A stretch of DNA of 6,787 bases from Thiotrichales bacterium (GTDB lineage Bacteria > Pseudomonadota > Gammaproteobacteria > J044), in NCBI GenBank assembly GCA_024762895.1, contig JANTGN010000145.1, forward strand, positions 1 through 6,787, read 5' to 3'. The notes under the pieces are model-generated. The model was not told the DNA's origin. It saw only the letters and a list, made by a program, of their open reading frames with translations, and did no database searches. Below, in pieces: positions 1-5,675 of the stretch. How positions within the stretch are numbered: the first letter of the stretch is position 1; every line of letters starts with the position of its first letter. The position numbers and the translations under genes are program-made.

Positions 1-173
1 TCGAGCAGTTTTACAAGTTGTTTCTCAGCGGGGTCTGCGGCCAGGGTCAGGCGAGAAACCATCTGACGTAACAGGGACTCAAGCTGATTCCAGTCGCGTT
101 CCTTGGCCTCGAGTTCCTCAAGGCTGTCAAAATATTTTTGCTTCCAGTGCCCGGCGCCGGATTCGGCGGTCAT
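1..173 (-). CDS. N-terminus of a probable diguanylate cyclase (GGDEF protein), partial
   Basis: Only the first 57 codons are inside the window; the gene continues past position 1. The reading frame is open from the ATG at 173, and a strong Shine-Dalgarno (GAGGAG, plus-strand 180-185) sits 6 nt upstream, which fixes the start. The peptide begins MTAESGAGHWKQKYFDSLEE and continues as a charged, probably coiled-coil helix with the segment SRLTLAAD near residues 40-47. From memory, a family of gammaproteobacterial GGDEF proteins starts with this W-K-x-K-Y-x-D-S-L-E-E-L-E pattern followed by S-R-L-T-L-A-A-D. If that is right, the protein makes cyclic di-GMP from GTP, with the catalytic domain outside the window. 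The catalytic domain cannot be seen, so the product is inferred from the N-terminus alone. The gene diverges from the coiled-coil FHA gene and shares its promoter region. Confidence 0.62.
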   Translation of the reverse strand, partial: MTAESGAGHWKQKYFDSLEELEAKERDWNQLESLLRQMVSRLTLAADPAEKQLVKLL

Positions 174-206
174 GACCAGCTCCTCATAAGTAGGGTGTTT
201 TCACGG

Positions 207-236
207 ATCATAGTTTATGCTTAGAGTTTATGTCAC
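207..236 (-). promoter_or_regulatory. Sigma-70-like promoter for the leftward gene
   Basis: Read on the minus strand, GTGACA (plus 231-236; 5 of 6 to TTGACA) is followed after 18 bp by TATGAT (plus 207-212; 5 of 6 to TATAAT). Transcription would start near position 200, giving a leader of about 27 nt that carries the GAGGAG ribosome binding site of the probable diguanylate cyclase gene. The match was made by eye. Confidence 0.55.
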
Positions 237-249
237 GGTTTGCTATGAT
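221..249 (+). promoter_or_regulatory. Extended -10 promoter for the coiled-coil FHA gene
   Basis: TGCTATGAT at 241-249 is an extended -10 element (TGn followed by TATGAT). A poor -35 (TTAGAG, 221-226) lies 17 bp upstream, as expected when an extended -10 compensates. The predicted start of transcription is about 255-257, one to three nucleotides before the ATG at 258, so the message would have almost no leader. Confidence 0.5.
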
Positions 250-257
250 CCCATATT

Positions 258-1364
258 ATGAGCCTACTAGATGAACTAAAAAAACAGGCCGAAGAAAAAC
301 AACGGCTAACGGCGGAGCAGGCGCGTAAAGCGGAGCAACAGGAGACGGGCAAGTTAGAGTCCCTTGTTCCCCTGTTTGATGAAATCGAGTCCTGGCTGAA
401 GACCTTCACCGATTCTCTGAATGAGATTGGAGAAAGTGAACCACTGGATTACGAGATACCCAAGCTGGGCATGATGCCTGGTCTGGTTCAGGGGGGGTAT
501 AGCGTGGTTCGCGGTCAGCATGAGATGCTGCCCCCGGTACATCTGATGTTTAGCCTGTATAGCGACCAGTCCACGAGTTTCGAGATCGATAACGAGACCC
601 GGGCCGAACACATCATACAGGAGCTCAAGTCGGCAGGCCTCGCCATACACTCCGTGCGTAAGATGAAAAAGCCCGATGGCAAGAGCTATGTCGTGCTGAC
701 CCTGCAGGGTAATATCCCCATCCGCGTGGACTTTCTGCCTGATGATAAATTTGAGTCGATTCAGCTGCGTATTCGTAATTTCGAATATCCGGGTGTACTG
801 ATTCATCACGTTAACCCTGAACAGATCGATGGAGAATTTCTGGACTCCATGGGGCATTATCTGCTGCGTGAGTCAAAGGGTTTTTTACGAAATAGTGTAT
901 CCCTGGAGATCCGGCAACAGTTAAGAGAAAAACTGGAACAAGAGGCCAGGGAAAGAGAGGCGTCTTCGAAGAAGGGGGTAGGGAAGTCCTTACGTAAACG
1001 AATCAAAAAACTGTTTGATCGATCACCACGCCTGCAACTAACCTATCAGGGCAAGGATTTCACCATCGAGGCGACCAGTTCCCCCTTCATAGTTGGCCGG
1101 GCCAAGGATTGTCAGATCAAGGTCATGGCCAAGCATGTCTCCCGGCACCATTTTATGATCAAGAACCAGGGGGGGAATTTTGTACTGGAGGATATGAGCC
1201 GTAATGGTACCTTTATCAAGCCCTACGATGGGCGAGAGGTGCTGATCAAGCAGGAACGTCTGGGTTTGCGGGGCAAGGGTTTTTTATGTCCCGGTGCCCC
1301 GGCCTCGGAAGACCAGGAACACCTGATCCATTACGAAATTATGGGGCCGGGAGAGGGCCAATAA
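258..1364 (+). CDS. Coiled-coil protein with C-terminal FHA domain
   Basis: The 368-aa protein has no signal peptide or membrane segment, so it is probably cytoplasmic. Residues 1-35 are a charged, coiled-coil-like helix (SLLDELKKQAEEK); about 65-215 is an unrecognised mixed alpha/beta region; 220-255 is a charged linker ending in a basic patch (KSLRKRIKKLF). The FHA domain spans about 260-345: F277-I-V-G280-R281, S295-R-H-H298 and N316-G-T-F319 are the usual phosphothreonine-binding positions. After it comes LGLRGKGFLCPG (about 335-346). The likely role is phosphothreonine-dependent protein binding; the partner is unknown. The start is well defined: an in-frame TGA at 246-248 lies just upstream and the next Met is residue 72. 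No Shine-Dalgarno precedes the ATG, which fits a leaderless message. Two seven-G runs (491-497, 1169-1175) lie inside the gene. Its 3' end overlaps the convergent gene at 1339-1656 by 26 bp. Confidence 0.88.
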   Translation: MSLLDELKKQAEEKQRLTAEQARKAEQQETGKLESLVPLFDEIESWLKTFTDSLNEIGESEPLDYEIPKLGMMPGLVQGGYSVVRGQHEMLPPVHLMFSLYSDQSTSFEIDNETRAEHIIQELKSAGLAIHSVRKMKKPDGKSYVVLTLQGNIPIRVDFLPDDKFESIQLRIRNFEYPGVLIHHVNPEQIDGEFLDSMGHYLLRESKGFLRNSVSLEIRQQLREKLEQEAREREASSKKGVGKSLRKRIKKLFDRSPRLQLTYQGKDFTIEATSSPFIVGRAKDCQIKVMAKHVSRHHFMIKNQGGNFVLEDMSRNGTFIKPYDGREVLIKQERLGLRGKGFLCPGAPASEDQEHLIHYEIMGPGEGQ

Positions 1365-1656
1365 CCTCCCGGGTTTCCTTGTCCCCCATCTCAAACCCAT
1401 GCTGGTAGGCCTGCCCCCAGGGCATCATTCGATGATCCTTGATGATGTCGTCCGGGTCGCGCGGGCATTTCTGAGCCAGGAATTCGGTATAACCAAGATC
1501 CTCCAGGGCATGGACAACGCCATTGGCATATCCGCGGTTGTACCATTGTTGCTGGTCATCGGCCTCATTTAAAAAATCCGACGTCTCGGCATGAAGTTCC
1601 GTTGCCACATTGATCAGTTGATCCAGTACCGAGCGTAGTCTTCCGGGAAGGCGCAT
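1339..1656 (-). CDS. Unrecognised 105-aa helical protein, last gene of the ABC operon
   Basis: I do not recognise this protein. It has no signal peptide or membrane helix and is probably soluble. An N-terminal amphipathic helix (residues 1-35) is followed by two similar motifs: W38-Y-N-R-G-Y-A-N-G46 and W80-G-Q-A-Y-Q-H-G-F88, each an aromatic pair followed by a glycine, which suggests a small internal duplication. A single Cys (C64) lies in KCPRDPDD, between the motifs. AAGG about 9 nt before the ATG acts as ribosome binding site and overlaps the stop of the upstream gene; the gap is only 6 nt, so translation is probably coupled. It is the last of five minus-strand genes with a lipoprotein, ABC ATPase and ABC-2 permease. 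Its 3' end runs 26 bp into the opposing FHA gene. The frame is open throughout and the tight spacing supports a real gene. Confidence 0.75.
   Translation of the reverse strand: MRLPGRLRSVLDQLINVATELHAETSDFLNEADDQQQWYNRGYANGVVHALEDLGYTEFLAQKCPRDPDDIIKDHRMMPWGQAYQHGFEMGDKETREVIGPLPAP
1347..1372. terminator. GC-rich stem-loop at the convergent gene ends, possible weak terminator
   Basis: CCGGGAG (1347-1353) pairs exactly with CTCCCGG (1366-1372) across a 12-nt loop that contains the FHA gene's TAA stop at 1362-1364. On the plus strand the stem is followed by GTTTCCTTG, a short T-rich tail rather than a true U run, so it is at best a weak intrinsic terminator for the rightward gene. On the minus strand it lies inside the last codons of the opposing gene and no T run follows. 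Confidence 0.35.
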
Positions 1657-1662
1657 GGTCGA

Positions 1663-1980
1663 TTACCTTGTATGTGTCAGTTGATTTAACAGGTTCTGAT
1701 AGATTGCCTGATGGTCCTGATATTCAGGTAGTTGCGCATGATATTCCAGAGCGGCACGAAAGGTCGAACGCTGCCGACGACTCAATACGACCTGCTCCGG
1801 GTGATCGCTGAGTTGTTCCTTCATGTTCGCGGCCGTCGTCATCAGGGCCTCTCGGGATGCCTGTGCGCATTCCGAGCCACCCTGAGGCCAGGCTGCTTCG
1901 GCATAACGGCCCAGCACCGCTATCAGCTCCAGAAGCTGTTCGGTAGAGGCATGGATAGTCAGCATCTTGTCTCTTGCCAT
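1663..1980 (-). CDS. Unrecognised 105-aa all-helical protein in the ABC operon
   Basis: No family is recognised. The sequence is predicted by eye to be almost entirely helical, with no signal peptide or transmembrane segment: helix 1 about 12-31 (STEQLLELIAVLGRYAEAAW), helix 2 about 38-58, helix 3 about 67-83 and helix 4 about 90-102. A conserved-looking loop, WPQGGSEC, sits at 31-38. The gene starts 10 nt after the permease stop and ends 6 nt before the next gene, so it belongs to the same transcript. The ATG at 1980 has no good Shine-Dalgarno; the in-frame ATG at 1965 (residue 6) is preceded by AAGAGA at a reasonable distance and is an alternative start that would give 100 aa. It could be a cytoplasmic partner of the transporter, but only position supports that. 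Confidence 0.75.
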   Translation of the reverse strand: MARDKMLTIHASTEQLLELIAVLGRYAEAAWPQGGSECAQASREALMTTAANMKEQLSDHPEQVVLSRRQRSTFRAALEYHAQLPEYQDHQAIYQNLLNQLTHTR

Positions 1981-1990
1981 GGTAATCGAT

Positions 1991-2986
1991 TTATTCCCAG
2001 CGAAAACTCAGTGAGCCAATGAACAGGAACAGACTGGTCATCAGGAGCAGGGTGATTAGTTCAGGCATGAGCTGGAGCAGCGAGGCGCCGTCGATCATAA
2101 TGGAACGGGCCGCGTTAATCGTATGCGTCAGGGGGAATATCTGACTGATCTTCTGCACCCAGGGGTGCAGGCCCTCCAGCGAAAACCAGACCCCGGACAG
2201 GAACATCATGGGCCAGCTAATCAGGTTGAGCAGTCCACCCGCCAGTTCCTCACTGGAGGTGCGGGCGGCGACCATCAGTCCCATGCTGATCAGGCTCATG
2301 GCACCCAGGGTAAAGACCAGTAAAAGGTCCAGGTAGGAACCATACATTCGAAAATCGACGAAAAAATTACCACCGATGAAGACCGCAGCATTCACCACCA
2401 GGATCAGCCATAGACGTGAGCCGAGCTGTGCCATCAGAAACTCCAGGGCGCTCAGGGGGGTGGCCTTGAGTCTTTTCAGGACACCGTTCTTACGGTAGCG
2501 AACAATGACATAGCCGATCCCGAACAGGGCGCTGAACATGATGTTCATGCCCAGGATGCCCGGAATGACCCAGTCGATATAGCGAATTTCCTGCCCCGTC
2601 ACCGGTTGGCGGGAGAAGCGCCCCGGGTCCAGCCCATTGAGCGCGTGTTCAAGAAAGTAGCCTTTACTGGAGTCCTCGTTGACCCAGTAGGTCTCGGTAC
2701 TGGCATCGATCAGCAGATCCAGTTGGTGGCGTTCTATCTTGGTGATGGACTGTTCCAGATCTGTTGTCGGGATGACCTGGATATAGGGGCTTTCGAGAAA
2801 ACTGATGCGGGATTGTGGCGCACCATACAGGCCCACCTTGTCGGGATTGGGGTTGTCGGAGAAACCATAGGCGAAGCCGGCAATCAGTAACACGGGAAAG
2901 AGTATGTTCCAGGCGAGGGCGGCCCGGTCGCGCCAGAATTCACGGTTGCGGGCAATAAACACGGCCTGAAGATGACGCAGCTTCAT
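1991..2986 (-). CDS. ABC-2 type transporter permease
   Basis: This 331-aa protein is the membrane subunit of an ABC exporter of the ABC-2 class. Membrane segments by eye: about 22-42, 138-162, 191-210, 219-240, 250-269 and 306-328, giving the usual six. A roughly 95-residue extracytoplasmic region (43-137) separates the first two, as in the subgroup with a large first periplasmic loop. Family hallmarks are the cytoplasmic KNGVLKRLKATPLS (167-180) and FLSGVWFSLEGLHPW (262-276) followed by FPLTHTINAAR (284-294). Its ATG overlaps the end of the ATPase gene by 4 bp (2983-2986), so the two are translationally coupled and form one transporter, presumably a dimer of each subunit. Substrate cannot be read from the sequence; drugs, lipids and polysaccharides are all handled by this class. 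Confidence 0.92.
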   Translation of the reverse strand: MKLRHLQAVFIARNREFWRDRAALAWNILFPVLLIAGFAYGFSDNPNPDKVGLYGAPQSRISFLESPYIQVIPTTDLEQSITKIERHQLDLLIDASTETYWVNEDSSKGYFLEHALNGLDPGRFSRQPVTGQEIRYIDWVIPGILGMNIMFSALFGIGYVIVRYRKNGVLKRLKATPLSALEFLMAQLGSRLWLILVVNAAVFIGGNFFVDFRMYGSYLDLLLVFTLGAMSLISMGLMVAARTSSEELAGGLLNLISWPMMFLSGVWFSLEGLHPWVQKISQIFPLTHTINAARSIMIDGASLLQLMPELITLLLMTSLFLFIGSLSFRWE

Positions 2987-3867
2987 GCGGCATGATTCCT
3001 TGTCAGGGTCAGGAACAGGTCTTCCAGGGTGCGCTCTCGAACTCGCAGGTCCGCAAGCGGAACATCGGCCGTTTGCAGCATGCGTATGACCTCATCGACA
3101 TTGCTGGTCAGGATCTCGGCCATTTCACGGTTTCGGTAGATATTGGGCTGTTGTTGTAATGCCTCTGGCACCTGTACCCAGGGCAGGGTCATGACCACAT
3201 CGTTGAAGTGCTGCCTGAGCAGGTCATTCGGGGTGCCGCGGGCAATGATTTTGCCCGTGTCCATGATAATGATCTGATCGCACAGGGCATAGGCCTCTTC
3301 CATGTAATGTGTCGTCAGCAGGATGGTCTTGCCCTGTTGTTTGATCTTCTCGATCAGCGACCAGAAATCACGTCGCGCATGCGGGTCCAGGCCCGTGGTG
3401 GGTTCATCAAGAAACACGATATCGGGGTTATTGATGAGCGCGATCGCCAGCAACAGGCGCTGGCGTTGTCCACCGGAAAGTCGTTTCGTCTCACGGCCCA
3501 GGAGTTCCTCAAGACGAAAGTTCCTGATCAGGTCTTCCATAGGCATCGATTCGGGGTAGAGTCGTGCAAACATCTGCAGGGTCTCGCGCACCGTGATGAA
3601 TTCCTGCAGGGCGGTATGCTGGAACATGATGCCCGCCTCATTACGCAGGCGTTTTCCCAGTTGCTCGCCTTTATACAAAATGGAGCCCGAATCGGCTTCG
3701 GTTATACCTTCGAGCATTTCGACCGTGGTTGTTTTGCCCGCCCCATTATGGCCAAGCAGGCCCAGGCAGATGCCTTTGGGTACCTCAAAATTGATACCGC
3801 GCACGGCATGCACCTGCCCAAAGGACTTGTGTAAATCTTCAACCTGAAGAATGGTGGGGGAGGTCAT
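2983..3867 (-). CDS. ABC transporter ATP-binding protein (ABC-2 exporter type)
   Basis: This 294-aa cytoplasmic ATPase powers the permease encoded immediately downstream. All catalytic motifs are intact: Walker A GHNGAGKT (39-46), Q-loop Q83 in MFQHTAL, signature LSGGQRQR (130-137), Walker B VFLDEP (151-156) with catalytic E155, D-loop GLDP (159-162) and H-loop H187 in LTTH. The C-terminal about 75 residues form the extension common in drug and antibiotic exporter ATPases, ending in the typical ERTLEDLFLTLT. It starts 6 nt after the lipoprotein gene stops and overlaps the permease gene by 4 bp. ATPases of this type are often labelled daunorubicin resistance or CcmA-like by automated pipelines; I would keep the general call because the substrate is unknown. 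Confidence 0.95.
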   Translation of the reverse strand: MTSPTILQVEDLHKSFGQVHAVRGINFEVPKGICLGLLGHNGAGKTTTVEMLEGITEADSGSILYKGEQLGKRLRNEAGIMFQHTALQEFITVRETLQMFARLYPESMPMEDLIRNFRLEELLGRETKRLSGGQRQRLLLAIALINNPDIVFLDEPTTGLDPHARRDFWSLIEKIKQQGKTILLTTHYMEEAYALCDQIIIMDTGKIIARGTPNDLLRQHFNDVVMTLPWVQVPEALQQQPNIYRNREMAEILTSNVDEVIRMLQTADVPLADLRVRERTLEDLFLTLTRNHAA

Positions 3868-3873
3868 ACCGAG

Positions 3874-4080
3874 TTACAGGGTCTGGTCCTGGATTCGCTG
3901 ATCTAGCTGCCTTTGCCGGTCCTGCATCATTTGTTCGACCTCGTAGGCCTTGTCCAGAGGCGCACGCTGGCTGTTGAGGAGGTCATCATGCTGGTCGCTC
4001 GAGGTCTCATTGCTGCCGCCGTTGCAGGCAGTGAGTCCACTCATCATCAGGCAAAGGGTCAGTAGAATGGTTTTGGGCAT
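3874..4080 (-). CDS. Small lipoprotein, first gene of the ABC operon
   Basis: A 68-aa precursor with a short hydrophobic signal (TILLTLCLMMSGLTA) and a lipobox L16-T-A-C19, so Cys19 should be lipidated and the signal removed by signal peptidase II. The residue after Cys is Asn, not Asp, so nothing in the sequence argues against Lol sorting to the outer membrane. The mature part is only 50 residues: a flexible GGSNETSSDQHDD stretch, then a charged helix (about 41-65, PLDKAYEVEQMMQDRQRQLD) that could form a coiled coil. Small gammaproteobacterial lipoproteins with an L-D-K-A-x-x-V-E-Q helix are familiar to me, but without known function. AAGGAA lies 7 nt before the ATG. It is the promoter-proximal gene of five and sits 6 nt ahead of the ATPase gene, which suggests a link to the transporter. 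Confidence 0.85.
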   Translation of the reverse strand: MPKTILLTLCLMMSGLTACNGGSNETSSDQHDDLLNSQRAPLDKAYEVEQMMQDRQRQLDQRIQDQTL

Positions 4081-4213
4081 GTTCTGGTTCCTTGAGTAGT
4101 ATGAGTGTATCCAAGTCCAACGAGGCTAGCCAGTCTCAATCGAACCATCGACATAATTGTTAATCTATAGCCTTAGGTATTTTTAATATAGCCAGTAGGT
4201 GGTATAGCGCTTA
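4081..4213. promoter_or_regulatory. Divergent intergenic region, probable promoters of the ABC operon and the protease gene
   Basis: This is the promoter side of the 219-bp gap between the lipoprotein gene (minus) and the protease gene (plus). The most AT-rich part is 4151-4190. On the plus strand the best pair I find is TTAATC (4160-4165) and TAATAT (4184-4189), 18 bp apart, with a weak -35. I found no convincing minus-strand pair, although the operon of five genes must have a promoter here or nearby. Confidence 0.3.
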
Positions 4214-4285
4214 CAGGTGATGCCAGGCAAAGTCTGGAATGCAGACCCCTTTCACCAGTTTTTTGTATGGGGTTAATTTTTATTG
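4214..4285 (+). promoter_or_regulatory. Cluster of overlapping hairpins in the protease gene leader
   Basis: Several inverted repeats compete for the same bases. CCAGGC (4223-4228) can pair with GTCTGG (4232-4237) over an AAA loop with one G-U. GTCTG (4232-4236) can instead pair exactly with CAGAC (4242-4246). An outer stem joins GGTGA (4216-4220) to TCACC (4252-4256). ACCCC (4245-4249) can also pair with GGGGT (4269-4273), which is followed by TAATTTTTATT. The arrangement could be an attenuator-like leader or the remnant of a dispersed palindromic element. Function is inferred only. Confidence 0.3.
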
Positions 4286-4299
4286 TGGGCAGGTAACCG

Positions 4300-4806
4300 A
4301 TGGATACTCAACGTATGGGAAAAGGCATGTGGGTCGTTATGTGGATCCTGGTTCTGGGTCTACTCACTATGGTGTTTAATAATCTGTTGGAGGCCCAGCG
4401 TAATCCCAATGCCAGTCCTCAGTCCCTGCGCAATGAGGCCATCAGTGAGGTCCTTTTAAAGAGAAACCGTTACGGCCACTACGTGGTGACCGGTGCCATC
4501 AATAATGAGCCGGTCGAGTTCCTGCTGGATACCGGTGCCACGGACGTCTCGGTGCCTGAGGGGCTTGCTAACAGGCTGGGTCTGGAGAAAGGGGCGCGTG
4601 CCCGGTTTCAGACTGCCAATGGCAGCGTCAATGGCCATATGACCAAGCTGGACCAGGTACGACTGGGTGATATTGAGCTTGAGGGTGTGCGTGCCAGCAT
4701 CAACCCGGGCATGTCGGGTAGTTCGGTCTTGCTGGGTATGAGTTTTCTTAAACATCTGGAATTTACCCAGCGTGGAGATACCCTGATCCTGCGCCAATAC
4801 CACTGA
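4300..4806 (+). CDS. Membrane-anchored retropepsin-like aspartic protease (TIGR02281 type)
   Basis: This 168-aa protein has one N-terminal membrane helix (about 11-26, VVMWILVLGLLTMVF) followed by a periplasmic domain. The domain shows the single-copy aspartic protease pattern: FLLDTGATDVSVPEGLA (74-90) with catalytic D77-T-G-A80, the flap region around TANGSV (105-110), and the second hydrophobic-glycine motif VLLGMSFL (143-150). Proteins with one DTG motif must dimerise to form the active site, as in retroviral proteases; this length and layout match the bacterial clan AA family TIGR02281. Substrates of this family are not established, so proteolysis of envelope proteins is an inference. 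The start is supported by GCAGGT about 5 nt before the ATG and by placing the membrane anchor at the N-terminus. It is divergent from the ABC operon and followed after 113 nt by the DUF2914 gene. Confidence 0.88.
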   Translation: MDTQRMGKGMWVVMWILVLGLLTMVFNNLLEAQRNPNASPQSLRNEAISEVLLKRNRYGHYVVTGAINNEPVEFLLDTGATDVSVPEGLANRLGLEKGARARFQTANGSVNGHMTKLDQVRLGDIELEGVRASINPGMSGSSVLLGMSFLKHLEFTQRGDTLILRQYH

Positions 4807-4919
4807 TGGTTCTCTTTATGGCTTCATCACATTCATTCTGTTAATCGTCTCACAATACCCCTGGCCTTAATGGCTTAGCCTTGTGCCACTCAAGCAACAG
4901 GCGTAGAGGTTCGGTGAAT

Positions 4920-5540
4920 ATGATGGACAGGATATCGACAGGGCTGCTTGCCCTGATGCTGGTTCAACCCCTGCTGGCCGATTCCTCGGGCCGAGAAAAC
5001 CTGCGCCAGGCCGTTGATTCGGCAAGACTAAGCCTGGATAAAACGACCCTGCGAATGAACCTGCTGGTGGCCGAGCTGGATGCGGAATCGATAGAGACCC
5101 TGCCGACAGCGGCTGAAGCAGAGGCCATGGCCAAAGAGCCTCAGGCCGAAGCGTCCGTCACCGCTTCCGAGCCCCCTCCGATCAGCGGAACCGTGGAACG
5201 TGCCGTATTCACCTCCGCTATCGAAGGGCGTGAACCGGTCGATGAGCTACAAGAAACCGATGCCAACCAGGCTCGGATGATTTTCTTTACAGAACTCATG
5301 GGATTTGAGGGGCAGGAGATCTGGCATCGATGGATCTATCAGAACGAGGTCATGGCGGAAGTCGTGTTCCAGGTCGGTGGTCCCCGCTGGCGTGTTCATT
5401 CCAGTAAAAACCTGATGCCGGACTGGACCGGCCCATGGCAGGTGGAGGTTGTGGATGGATATGGACGCGTGCTGGCCAGCCAGGTGCTGGAGGTCGTTCC
5501 TCCGGTAACCTACGAAGAGGCCGCACCGAGTAATCCATAG
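4920..5540 (+). CDS. Exported DUF2914 domain protein
   Basis: With the ATG at 4920 the product has 206 residues and a clear signal peptide (MMDRISTGLLALMLVQPLLA, cleavage likely after A20). AGAGG lies about 10 nt upstream of this ATG. The frame is open back to a TTG at 4881, but using it would add 13 polar residues and bury the signal, so 4920 is preferred; 4923 is an equally plausible second Met. Residues 25-55 are a probable helix, 62-90 an Ala/Glu/Pro-rich linker, and 92-193 a DUF2914 domain: RAVFTSAIEGREPVDEL (94-110), IFFTEL (121-126), HRWIY (136-140), RWRVHSSKNLMPDW (156-169) and the final GPWQVEVVDGYG (171-182). The role of DUF2914 is unknown. It is usually found in proteins of the bacterial envelope or attached to membrane regions; here it stands alone and is probably periplasmic. 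Confidence 0.85.
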   Translation: MMDRISTGLLALMLVQPLLADSSGRENLRQAVDSARLSLDKTTLRMNLLVAELDAESIETLPTAAEAEAMAKEPQAEASVTASEPPPISGTVERAVFTSAIEGREPVDELQETDANQARMIFFTELMGFEGQEIWHRWIYQNEVMAEVVFQVGGPRWRVHSSKNLMPDWTGPWQVEVVDGYGRVLASQVLEVVPPVTYEEAAPSNP

Positions 5541-5575
5541 TTCATCAACTCCAAGTGCTGCCAAACGCCAGAGCC

Positions 5576-5589
5576 TGTACTAAAGTACA
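5576..5589. promoter_or_regulatory. Palindrome TGTACT-AA-AGTACA, possible operator
   Basis: TGTACT (5576-5581) and AGTACA (5584-5589) are exact reverse complements around AA. A possible -10 (TAGAAT, 5603-5608) follows, so the palindrome would lie near the -35 of a promoter for the small FHA gene. The wider sequence CTGT-N8-ACAT (5575-5590) differs by one base from the LexA consensus CTGT-N8-ACAG, but that base is normally invariant, so LexA control is doubtful. Confidence 0.3.
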
Positions 5590-5675
5590 TAAATTAGTGT
5601 TTTAGAATATATCGGCCGTGTTCCGCGTCACAGATTTTGCATTTATTGTGAGATTTATGCGTTAATATCGGCTAA

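Larger units (their letters stand above)
205..251. repeat. 9-bp inverted repeat holding both divergent -10 boxes
   Basis: GGATCATAG at 205-213 and CTATGATCC at 243-251 are exact reverse complements separated by 29 bp. Each arm contains the TATGAT hexamer of one of the two divergent promoters. The spacer also contains a direct repeat, AGTTTATG at 212-219 and 225-232, with a 13-bp period. The symmetry may simply reflect two similar -10 elements, or it may be a site where one regulator controls both genes. Confidence 0.6.

Noticed and set aside
278..284. Slippery A-AAA-AAA heptamer at codons 7-9 of the FHA gene, possible programmed frameshift
   Set aside because: A -1 shift there meets a stop within a few codons and gives no useful product; no stimulatory structure is evident.
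354..857. Open frame of 167 codons on the minus strand inside the FHA gene
   Set aside because: It is antisense to the FHA protein, has no Shine-Dalgarno, and its sequence is low in recognisable structure.
3208..3834. Open frame of 208 codons on the plus strand opposite the ABC ATPase gene
   Set aside because: It lies entirely antisense to a gene with intact Walker motifs and its translation has no domain-like features; it is a shadow of the real gene.
4881..4919. Longer N-terminus of the DUF2914 protein starting from TTG
   Set aside because: The added residues are polar and would mask an excellent signal peptide, while the ATG at 4920 has its own AGAGG ribosome binding site.
5575..5590. 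LexA box upstream of the small FHA gene
   Set aside because: The sequence CTGT-N8-ACAT misses the final invariant G of the consensus, and neither downstream gene is a typical SOS gene; kept only as an unspecified palindrome.
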